Below are positions 37,548-43,752 of a stretch of DNA of 43,752 bases, in pieces. The DNA comes from Phenylobacterium sp. (GTDB lineage: Bacteria; Pseudomonadota; Alphaproteobacteria; Caulobacterales; Caulobacteraceae), in the NCBI RefSeq assembly GCF_004799515.1, contig NZ_SSMX01000039.1, positions 1 to 43,752 of the forward strand, read 5' to 3'. Numbering within the stretch: the first letter of the stretch is position 1; every line of letters starts with the position of its first letter. The translations under genes and the position numbers were made by a program. The notes beneath the pieces were generated by a model. The model was given only the letters and a program-made list of their open reading frames with translations, had not been told where the DNA came from and searched no databases.

Positions 37548-39703
37548 GCGGCTTCCCCGACTTCTCCCAGCTCGCCTTCGACGCGGGGCCGCCCCAGCCG
37601 CGGCCCCCGTCCGGCGAGCCCTGGCAGACCCCCGAAGGCATCGCGGTCAAGGCCGCCTACGGCCCCGCCGACACAGAGGGCCTCGACACCCTGGGCGGCT
37701 ATCCGGGCCTCGCGCCATTCCTGCGCGGGCCCTATCCGACCATGTACCTGACCAATCCGTGGACCATCCGCCAGTACGCGGGCTTTTCCACGGCCGAGGA
37801 CTCCAACGCCTTCTATCGCCGCAACCTGGCGGCCGGTCAGATGGGCCTCTCCATCGCCTTCGACCTGGCCACCCACCGCGGCTACGACAGTGACCACCCG
37901 CGGGTGAAGGGCGATGTCGGCATGGCGGGCGTGGCCATCGACTCGATCCTCGACATGCGCACCCTCTTCGACGGCATCCCGCTCGACAAGATGAGCGTGT
38001 CGATGACCATGAACGGGGCGGTGCTGCCGATCCTGGCCCTCTACATCGTGGCCGGCGAGGAACAGGGCGTGCCGCACAAGGCGCTGTCGGGCACCATCCA
38101 GAACGACATCCTGAAGGAGTTCCTGACCCGCAACACCTACATCTATCCGCCGACGCCCTCGATGCGGATCGTCTCGGACATCTTCGCCTACACCTCGAAG
38201 GAGATGCCGCGGTTCAACTCGATCTCGATCAGCGGCTATCACATGCAGGAAGCCGGGGCGACGCTGGACCTGGAGCTGGCCTACACCCTGGCCGACGGGA
38301 TCGAATACGTCCGCGCCGGCGTCGCCGCGGGCATGACCGTCGACCAGTTCGCCCCGCGCCTGTCGTTCTTCTGGAACGCCGGCATGAACGCCTTCATGGA
38401 GATCGCCAAGCAGCGCGCCGCGCGTCTGCTTTGGGCCAAGCTGATGAAGGCCGAGTTCGATCCGCAGGATAGCCGTTCGCTCTCCTTGCGCGCCCACACC
38501 CAGACCTCCGGCTGGAGCCTGGCGGCGCACGACGTCTTCAACAACGTGGCCCGCACCACGGTCGAGGCCATGGCCGCGACCGGCGGCCAGACCCAGAGCC
38601 TGCACACCAACTCCCTCGACGAAGCCCTGGCTTTACCAACGGACTTCTCCGCCCGCATCGCGCGCAACACCCAGCTCTTCCTGCAGGCCGAGAGCGGCCA
38701 GACCCGGGTCATCGATCCCTGGGGCGGCAGCTACTACGTCGAGCGCCTGACCGCCGACCTGGCCCAGCGCGCGCTCACCCACATCGCTGAGGTCGAGGCC
38801 CTCGGCGGCATGGCCAAGGCGATCGAGAACGGCCTGCCCAAGCGCCGCATCGAGGAGGCGTCGGCCCGCACCCAGGCGCGCATCGACGCCGGTCTACAGA
38901 GCGTGGTGGGCGTCAACCGCTACCGCCCCGACGTGGCCGATGAGATCCCGATGCTGAAGGTCGACAACACCGCGGTGCGCGAGCAGCAGCTCGCCAAGCT
39001 CCAGCGCCTGCGGGCCGAGCGCGATCCCGCCGCTGTGGCCCGGGCGCTCGAGGCCCTGACCAACGGCGCCGCCGGGAACGGCAACCTGCTGGAGCTCTCC
39101 GTCGAGGCTGCGCGCGCCCGCGCCAGCCTGGGCGAAATCTCCGACGCCCTGGAAAAGGTCTTCAACCGGCACAAGGCCCACGCCAACGCGGTCAAGGACG
39201 TCTACCTGCGCGAAAGCGGCGTCACCGACCAGGCTCGTCAGGCCCAGGACATGGCCAAGGCCTTCACCCAGGCCGACGGCAAGAAGCCGCGTATCCTGAT
39301 CGCCAAGATGGGCCAGGACGGCCACGACCGCGGCCAGAAGGTGATCGCCTCCGGCTTCGCCGACCTGGGCTTCGACGTGGAGATCGGCGACCTCTTCCAG
39401 ACCCCCGCCGAGACCGCCGCCCAAGCCGTGGCCGACGGCGTCCACGCGGTGGGCGCCAGCTCGCTCGCCGCCGGCCACCTGACCCTGGTGCCCGAGCTGA
39501 AGAGCGAGCTCGCCCGCCTGGGCCGCGCCGACATCATGGTGGTGGTGGGCGGCGTCATCCCGCCGGAGGACTTCGCGGCGCTCCGGGACATGGGCGTCGC
39601 CGCGATCTTCACGCCCGGCACGACGGTCCCCGACGCCGCCATCTCGGTGATCGAGCGCCTGAACGAGCAGCTCGGCTACGCTCAGGAGCAAGCTGCCGAA
39701 TAG
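37544..39703 (+). CDS. mutB: Methylmalonyl-CoA mutase large (alpha) subunit, cobalamin-dependent
   Basis: A 719-residue catalytic subunit. The N-terminal TIM barrel (about 30-560) has the MCM signatures [20 protein letters not shown] (start of the substrate channel) and [17 protein letters not shown]. The C-terminal domain (about 580-715) binds adenosylcobalamin base-off through [14 protein letters not shown], with D592-G-H594-D-R-G597 and the later GGVIPPEDF block. Length matches MutB. It overlaps mutA by 4 bp. No meaB, epimerase or propionyl-CoA carboxylase genes are inside the window. The stop is immediately adjacent (0 bp gap) to that of the convergent RidA gene. Confidence 0.96.
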   Translation: MSGFPDFSQLAFDAGPPQPRPPSGEPWQTPEGIAVKAAYGPADTEGLDTLGGYPGLAPFLRGPYPTMYLTNPWTIRQYAGFSTAEDSNAFYRRNLAAGQMGLSIAFDLATHRGYDSDHPRVKGDVGMAGVAIDSILDMRTLFDGIPLDKMSVSMTMNGAVLPILALYIVAGEEQGVPHKALSGTIQNDILKEFLTRNTYIYPPTPSMRIVSDIFAYTSKEMPRFNSISISGYHMQEAGATLDLELAYTLADGIEYVRAGVAAGMTVDQFAPRLSFFWNAGMNAFMEIAKQRAARLLWAKLMKAEFDPQDSRSLSLRAHTQTSGWSLAAHDVFNNVARTTVEAMAATGGQTQSLHTNSLDEALALPTDFSARIARNTQLFLQAESGQTRVIDPWGGSYYVERLTADLAQRALTHIAEVEALGGMAKAIENGLPKRRIEEASARTQARIDAGLQSVVGVNRYRPDVADEIPMLKVDNTAVREQQLAKLQRLRAERDPAAVARALEALTNGAAGNGNLLELSVEAARARASLGEISDALEKVFNRHKAHANAVKDVYLRESGVTDQARQAQDMAKAFTQADGKKPRILIAKMGQDGHDRGQKVIASGFADLGFDVEIGDLFQTPAETAAQAVADGVHAVGASSLAAGHLTLVPELKSELARLGRADIMVVVGGVIPPEDFAALRDMGVAAIFTPGTTVPDAAISVIERLNEQLGYAQEQAAE

Positions 39704-40147
39704 CTACCGCTTCACCGCGACGCCCATGATCTCGAACCTGGCGCCGCCCAGCAGATGGTCGACGCCCAGGTAGGCGCGGGCCGGCATGGGCCCTTTGAAG
39801 TAGCTCCGATAGACTTCGTTGAAGGCCGCGTAGTCCGCCAGGTCCGACGAGAAGATCTGCACCCAGACGAGGTCGTCCATGGTCGCCCCGCCGGCCTCCA
39901 CCTCGTGTTTGAAATTGTCGAGCGCGCGTTTGGCGGCGGCCGCCGCGGTGTCTCCGGCCACGGGCCCGCGGTCCGTCGTGCCAGCGACGTAGAGCGTATT
40001 GCCCGCCAGGACCGCGGCGCTGTAGGGCGGGGTCGCCCCGGCCGGCCCACCGGGCGCGGCGGGGACGTGCTGCAGGCCGGCCGCCGCCGCTTGGCCCACC
40101 GGCGCGAGCGCCAGGACGGCGGCGACGCATGCGAGGTTTCGAATCAT
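39704..40147 (-). CDS. Exported RidA/YjgF-family protein
   Basis: A 147-residue protein with a clear signal peptide (1-23, core CVAAVLALAPVGQAAAA), unusual because RidA enamine/imine deaminases are normally cytoplasmic. The RidA fold is present: YSAAVLAGNTLYVAGTTD, ALDNFKHEVEAGGATMDDLV, and MPARAYLGVDHLLGGARFEI with R124 and E139, the residues that bind the substrate carboxylate and activate water in active RidA. Activity is therefore possible in the periplasm, on an unknown substrate. ATG 40147 has GGGGGAGAAG upstream. It is convergent with mutB and divergent from the MFS gene. Confidence 0.87.
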   Translation of the reverse strand: MIRNLACVAAVLALAPVGQAAAAGLQHVPAAPGGPAGATPPYSAAVLAGNTLYVAGTTDRGPVAGDTAAAAAKRALDNFKHEVEAGGATMDDLVWVQIFSSDLADYAAFNEVYRSYFKGPMPARAYLGVDHLLGGARFEIMGVAVKR

Positions 40148-40213
40148 CTGGCTTCTCCCCCAATTGAGGTGCGAAGCCTAACATTCCTCCCCAGGGGCGC
40201 AGGGTCAGGCCAT

Positions 40214-41518
40214 ATGTCCGACGAGATGCTGGAGCGCAGTACGATCCGCGCGGTCGCCTGGCGCCTCCTGCCGCTGATCCTCTTGGGCTACCTGGTCTCC
40301 TACATAGACCGGGTGAACATCAGCTTCGCCGCGCCGACCATGAACGCGCAGCTCGGCTTCACCGCCTCGGTCTACGGCTTCGGCGGCGGCCTGTTCTTCA
40401 TCAGCTACGCCATCCTGGAGGTCCCCTCGAACCTGGCCCTGGCGAGGATCGGGGCGAAGCGCTGGCTGGCGCGGATCATGATCACCTGGGGCCTGGTGGC
40501 CATGAGCATGGCGCTGGTCCGTACGGACTGGCAGTTCTACCTCGTGCGCTTCCTGCTGGGCGCCGCCGAGGCGGGGTTCTTTCCCGGCGTGATCTACTAC
40601 CTCGGCCTCTGGTTCCCGCAGAGCCACCGCGGCCGGGCGATCTCGCGGTTCTATATCGCAGCGCCCTTGGCCTCGGTGGTCATGGGCGCGGTGGCGGGCA
40701 GCCTCCTGGGGCTCGACGGCCATCTGGGCCTGCACGGCTGGCAGTGGCTTCTGATGGCCGAGGGCGCCCCCGCGGTCATCCTGGCCTTCGTCTTCCTGCG
40801 CTGGCTGCCCGATCGCCCCGCCGACGCCGCCTGGCTGTCGCCCGAGCAGAAAGCGTGGCTGCAGTCGCGCTTGGCCGCGGACAACGCCGCCGTCGCCGCC
40901 CCCGAACACGGCCAGGTCCGCGCGCTCTTCCGGCCGGTCGTGATCGCGCTGGTCGCGGTGAACTTCCTCTATCTCGGGCCCTACTACGCCTTCACCCTCT
41001 CCGCGCCGACCATCCTGAGGGAGGCCACCGGCCTTGACGCTGCCCATGTGGGCTACCTCGTCGCGGCCGGCGGGATCACCGGGGCGATCGGCATGGCCGC
41101 GACCGGCTGGAGCTCCGACCGACTGCGCGAGCGCTATCTGCATCTGGCGGTCCCGCTGATCCTGGCCGCCGCGTGCTTCGCGGTAATCGCCTTCGTCCCG
41201 GCGGGGCCCGTGGTGATGGCCGCCTACCTCGCCATGATGGCCTGCTACTTCGGGATCAGCGCCGCCTTCTGGCTAGCCCCCGGCGAGATCGTCCACCCGC
41301 GCGCCGTGGCGGTCACCGTCGCCGCCATCAACGGCCTGGGCCAGGTGGGTTCGTTCGTCTTCCCCTGGCTCTGGGGCCTGGCCAAGGACAGGACCGGCGG
41401 GTTCCATTTGGGCCTCAGCCTGCTGCCCGCCGCCTTCCTGATCGCCGCGGCCATCGTCATGGGCCTGCGCCAGGCGCAGCGGCGGCGCGCGCCCGCGCTC
41501 CGGCCCGATCCCGCCTGA
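40214..41518 (+). CDS. MFS permease, anion:cation symporter (ACS/phthalate permease-like) family
   Basis: A 434-residue 12-TM inner-membrane transporter. The N-terminal signature LGYLVSYIDRVNISFAAPTM (TM1, with YIDRVNI) and FPGVIYYLGLWFPQSHRGRA in the TM4/5 region mark the ACS family, which imports organic anions such as sugar acids, phthalate or tartrate with protons or Na+. ATG 40214 is chosen because the protein then starts MSDEMLERSTIRAVAWRLLP as the family does; the frame is open for another 459 bp upstream, but that part is antisense to the RidA gene. The ribosome-binding site is weak. The substrate is unknown. It is followed 12 bp later by the end of the convergent DUF5694-like gene. 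Confidence 0.9.
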   Translation: MSDEMLERSTIRAVAWRLLPLILLGYLVSYIDRVNISFAAPTMNAQLGFTASVYGFGGGLFFISYAILEVPSNLALARIGAKRWLARIMITWGLVAMSMALVRTDWQFYLVRFLLGAAEAGFFPGVIYYLGLWFPQSHRGRAISRFYIAAPLASVVMGAVAGSLLGLDGHLGLHGWQWLLMAEGAPAVILAFVFLRWLPDRPADAAWLSPEQKAWLQSRLAADNAAVAAPEHGQVRALFRPVVIALVAVNFLYLGPYYAFTLSAPTILREATGLDAAHVGYLVAAGGITGAIGMAATGWSSDRLRERYLHLAVPLILAAACFAVIAFVPAGPVVMAAYLAMMACYFGISAAFWLAPGEIVHPRAVAVTVAAINGLGQVGSFVFPWLWGLAKDRTGGFHLGLSLLPAAFLIAAAIVMGLRQAQRRRAPALRPDPA

Positions 41519-41530
41519 CGCCGCGCCGCG

Positions 41531-42340
41531 TCAGCGCGGAAGGTAGTCGTTGGCCTCGACGAGCTTGTAGCCCGGGGTCTCGGTCACGCACTGGCGCAGC
41601 AGGAAGGCGTGGCCCGATCCGAAGAACACCGCCACCCGGTCGCCCGGCTTGGCGAGCTGCAGCAGGTTGGCGCAGATTTGCAGGTTGCGGCGATACCAGG
41701 CGCTTAGCAGGTCCACGCCCGGCTGGTCGGAGTTCAGGCCGATGTGCAGCATGGCGCGGTAGAAGCCGTTGTCGGCCTTGATCCGCTCGGGGTCGTTGAG
41801 GAACCGCAGGTCGGCGGCCACGCCCTTCTCGGCCAGCAGCCTTGCCTCCTCAGCGACCTGGCGCTGGATGATGGCGTTCTGCTCATCCAGCAGACCCTTG
41901 AAACCGCGCGTCTCGGCGAAGTTCTGCAGCCGCTCGTAGGGGAAGTCGCCGTCGGCGTCGAGGCTGTAGACGCCTTCAGACCCCGCGGTCTTGGCCAGCC
42001 GGAATCCCAGCTGCACCACCTCGTTGCGCGACGGCGCGAGCGTGCCCGCGAGGTACTGCTTGTAGCGCTCGGCCACCACGTCGGCGGGCCATTCCACCCC
42101 GACCTTGGTGGGTTTGAAGCGGGCCAGGGCCGCGGTCACCGCCGCGATCTCGCCCTGCCGCTTCGGCTCCAGGACATCGTCGACCTTCAGGTTGTGGAGG
42201 TCGCGGCCCGGGTTCGACATATGGAAGACGCCCACCACCATCACCTCGACGGGCGGCGGCGAGGCCGGAGGGTCCGCGGCGCGCGCCTGTGAGGCCAGCG
42301 CCAAGCTCCCAAACGCGGCGGCGAGCAGCTTCCATCCCAT
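41531..42340 (-). CDS. Exported DUF5694-like protein (TIKI/EreA-type fold)
   Basis: A 269-residue protein with a signal peptide (1-21, core LLAAAFGSLALASQARA). The mature part starts VEVMVVGVFHMSNPGRD (H40) and has VGVEWP (E83) and a C-terminal FGSGHAFLLRQ (H244), the GxxH...GxGH pattern of DUF5694 and, more loosely, the TIKI/TraB/EreA metal-dependent superfamily. These suggest a periplasmic hydrolase, but no activity is established. ATG 42340 follows GGGAGG with 7 nt spacing and begins the signal peptide; an in-frame start at 42397 is less well supported. It is transcribed leftward, after the terminator of the next gene upstream. Confidence 0.8.
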   Translation of the reverse strand: MGWKLLAAAFGSLALASQARAADPPASPPPVEVMVVGVFHMSNPGRDLHNLKVDDVLEPKRQGEIAAVTAALARFKPTKVGVEWPADVVAERYKQYLAGTLAPSRNEVVQLGFRLAKTAGSEGVYSLDADGDFPYERLQNFAETRGFKGLLDEQNAIIQRQVAEEARLLAEKGVAADLRFLNDPERIKADNGFYRAMLHIGLNSDQPGVDLLSAWYRRNLQICANLLQLAKPGDRVAVFFGSGHAFLLRQCVTETPGYKLVEANDYLPR

Positions 42341-42430
42341 CGACAGTCCTCCCGGGCCGCAGGGTAGGACCGCCGAGGGGCCGCTCAAGTGAACCATCGG
42401 TAATTCGAGACACGCGCGCCGGTCCGAACG

Positions 42431-42460
42431 AAAAAGGGGCCGGCGGTTTCCCGCGGCCCC
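42431..42460 (-). terminator. Rho-independent terminator after the copper-monooxygenase-like gene
   Basis: On the minus strand GGGGCCG (42460-42454) pairs with CGGCCCC (42442-42436), with an inner CGG/CCG stem, followed by TTTTT (42435-42431). It stands 60 bp after the stop of the gene at 42520 and about 90 bp before the DUF5694-like gene start, so it separates the two leftward genes. Confidence 0.85.
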
Positions 42461-42519
42461 TCATCCGTTCGTTCTACAGACCACCGCCGCCCGCCAGGGA
42501 GACGGCGATCCTGACCGCC

Positions 42520-43752
42520 TTAGCGGTTGGTCGGGCTGCCGCCGTTGAAGGCGGCGGCTTGCGTCGCGGCTTCCGACGGCTTGGCCGGCGGAGCCGAGGC
42601 GGCGGAGCGGCGCGGGCCCATCATCTGTTGGGCGGCGGCCAGCTCGTCGGCGTCCAGGGCGCCGTCATGGTTCTTGTCCAGCACGTCGAAGTACTTCAGC
42701 AGCTGACGGCCCATGTTGCCCTTCAGCTCCGCCTTCTCCAGCTTGCCGTCCAGGTTGTCGTCCATCATGCCGAGCAGGCGGGTCTTGCCCATCTCCTCGT
42801 CATAGTCGACGCGATGCTTCGAGGTCTCGTCCACCCAGCGGTAGCTGAGGTTGGTGAACAGCATCTCCTGGAACGACTGCTCGCCCCAGCTGACGTTGAT
42901 CTTCGGGTCCGGGTTGGATGGGTTGCGCGCCGAGTTGTCGTAGACGTAGTGCGCCACCAGCCGCGAGCCCGCCGGCACCTTGATCGGCTCGGCGAAGGTG
43001 TAGGCCCGCTGCCAGTTGAAGTCGTAGCGCGGCAGGGACAGCAGCAGCTTCATCTTGCCGTCCGGATACTGGATCCAGAGGTCCGACGAATAGGCGCGGT
43101 AGTGCGCGTGCGGGAAGGCCGAATAGAGCAGCGCGTCGTGCGGGAACTGCACATAGGCCACTTCCTTGTGCCGCGCCTCGCCCGCCGGGATCTCGATGGT
43201 CGGATCCATCACCACCACGCTGTGCATGATCAGCTCCGGCGGCTTGTCGTAGAAGTAGAGCGCGACCTGGCTCTTATCGACCACTTCCTTGCCGTAGGGC
43301 GTGTAGTGCATCTGGAAGCCGTAGGCGCCGCCCGGCGGCAGGTAGACGCCGGCGTTGGCCGGCTCCATCGAGCTTTCCGCGCCCACCGCATAACCCGCGC
43401 CCAGCGAGGCGGCCCACTTGGTCTCGGAGGAGTGGCCGTCCTTCGGCATCTCTTCCATCCAGCCGGTCAGGAGGTGGTGCACGCCTTGGCGCGAACCCGG
43501 CTTCACCGTCGAGGCGCGGACCCACTTGCCTTCGGTCAGCGTGCCGGCCACCGCCGGACGCTGATAGTCCACCACGCCCGAGGCCGGGATGGTGAAGGCC
43601 GGCACGTCGATGATCAGGTCGGGCTTGCCCAGCGGCCATTCGGCGGCCACGCGCTTCACCGCGCCCAGGGGATCCGTACCCTCGCCGCGCGGCGCGCCCT
43701 CGTCCACCCAGTGGACCAAGGTCTTGATCTCGTCGGGCGACAGACGCTTGTC
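42520..43752 (-). CDS. Copper type II ascorbate-dependent monooxygenase-like protein with C-terminal EF hands (partial, 5' end off window)
   Basis: The last 410 residues of a larger protein; the frame stays open to the right edge, so the start is outside. The visible part begins with the end of a cytochrome-c-type segment (LSPDEIKTLVHWVDEGAPRG). A PHM/DBM-like copper domain follows: GVHHLLTGWMEEM, FQMHYTPYGKEV, MHSVVVMD and FPHAHYRAYSSDLWIQYPDG hold histidines that can bind copper. Near the C-terminus are two EF-hand loops, DDNLDGKLEKAE and DKNHDGALDADE, each with the expected Asp/Asn ligands and final Glu, then an Ala/Pro-rich tail. It is probably periplasmic. Such proteins in this lineage often combine thioredoxin, cytochrome c and copper domains; the substrate is unknown. 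A strong terminator follows the stop. Confidence 0.8.
   Translation of the reverse strand, partial: DKRLSPDEIKTLVHWVDEGAPRGEGTDPLGAVKRVAAEWPLGKPDLIIDVPAFTIPASGVVDYQRPAVAGTLTEGKWVRASTVKPGSRQGVHHLLTGWMEEMPKDGHSSETKWAASLGAGYAVGAESSMEPANAGVYLPPGGAYGFQMHYTPYGKEVVDKSQVALYFYDKPPELIMHSVVVMDPTIEIPAGEARHKEVAYVQFPHDALLYSAFPHAHYRAYSSDLWIQYPDGKMKLLLSLPRYDFNWQRAYTFAEPIKVPAGSRLVAHYVYDNSARNPSNPDPKINVSWGEQSFQEMLFTNLSYRWVDETSKHRVDYDEEMGKTRLLGMMDDNLDGKLEKAELKGNMGRQLLKYFDVLDKNHDGALDADELAAAQQMMGPRRSAASAPPAKPSEAATQAAAFNGGSPTNR

Overview
The window reads as chromosomal DNA of an alphaproteobacterium, most likely Caulobacterales (Caulobacter/Phenylobacterium-like). The reasons are the 16S rRNA 5' half at the left edge, the very high GC content with strong third-position GC bias, a conserved alphaproteobacterial rRNA leader, palindromic intergenic repeats of the 'TGGATCCCGGCTTTCGCC' kind, and a gene set rich in secreted peptidases and lipid/CoA enzymes. 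The genus assignment is an inference from recalled patterns, not from a search. There is no phage, IS element, CRISPR array or conjugative gene, and the region looks like stable core/near-core chromosome.

Layout. 1-1373: the 5' part of an rRNA operon reading left, with a boxA-like leader and two tandem promoters that share identical hexamers. 1497-6385: Rrf2 regulator, CBS-domain protein, secreted phospholipase C/acid phosphatase-type phosphoesterase, a metallo-beta-lactamase-fold protein with a degraded metal site, and a rhomboid protease. 6504-13823: four rightward genes (M16 peptidase, redoxin-like/2OG-Fe(II) oxygenase fusion, secreted esterase, FkbH-like HAD protein), closed by a palindromic repeat. 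13942-17580: four leftward genes (GMC oxidoreductase, DUF805 membrane protein, enoyl-CoA hydratase, gamma-carbonic-anhydrase-like protein). 17640-17886: a gene-free, hairpin-rich stretch ending in a strong terminator, a candidate small RNA or leader just before phoH. 18718-22479: secreted S41 peptidase and a divergent marR-MFS efflux operon with a visible promoter and operator. 22476-24581: CHASE4-type hybrid histidine kinase. 24694-24804: second palindromic repeat. 24851-29737: alkyl-sulfatase-type MBL hydrolase with a small DUF2188 partner, and an M1 aminopeptidase. 29742-34138: a sulfate ABC transporter operon (sbp-cysT-cysW-cysA plus a small unknown gene) preceded by a three-way-junction RNA structure. 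34205-36026: nitronate monooxygenase-like protein and an alpha/beta hydrolase. 36120-39703: mutAB, both subunits of methylmalonyl-CoA mutase. 39704-43752: exported RidA-like protein, MFS permease, DUF5694-like protein, and the C-terminal part of a copper-monooxygenase-like/EF-hand protein that runs off the right edge.

How the genes fit together. The clearest functional unit is sulfur acquisition: an ABC sulfate importer whose genes overlap by 4-29 nt, with a structured leader, lying about 3 kb from a putative alkyl sulfatase that could release sulfate from organic sulfate esters (the link is inferred). A second theme is acyl-CoA and propionate metabolism (enoyl-CoA hydratase, methylmalonyl-CoA mutase, nitronate monooxygenase, GMC oxidoreductase). 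A third is envelope and periplasmic hydrolysis (M16, M1, S41, rhomboid, phosphoesterase, esterase). The two observations most worth following are the RNA structure in front of the sulfate operon (34081-34138) and the terminator-capped structured region in front of phoH (17640-17886). Neither can be confirmed here without a covariance-model search and RNA data.
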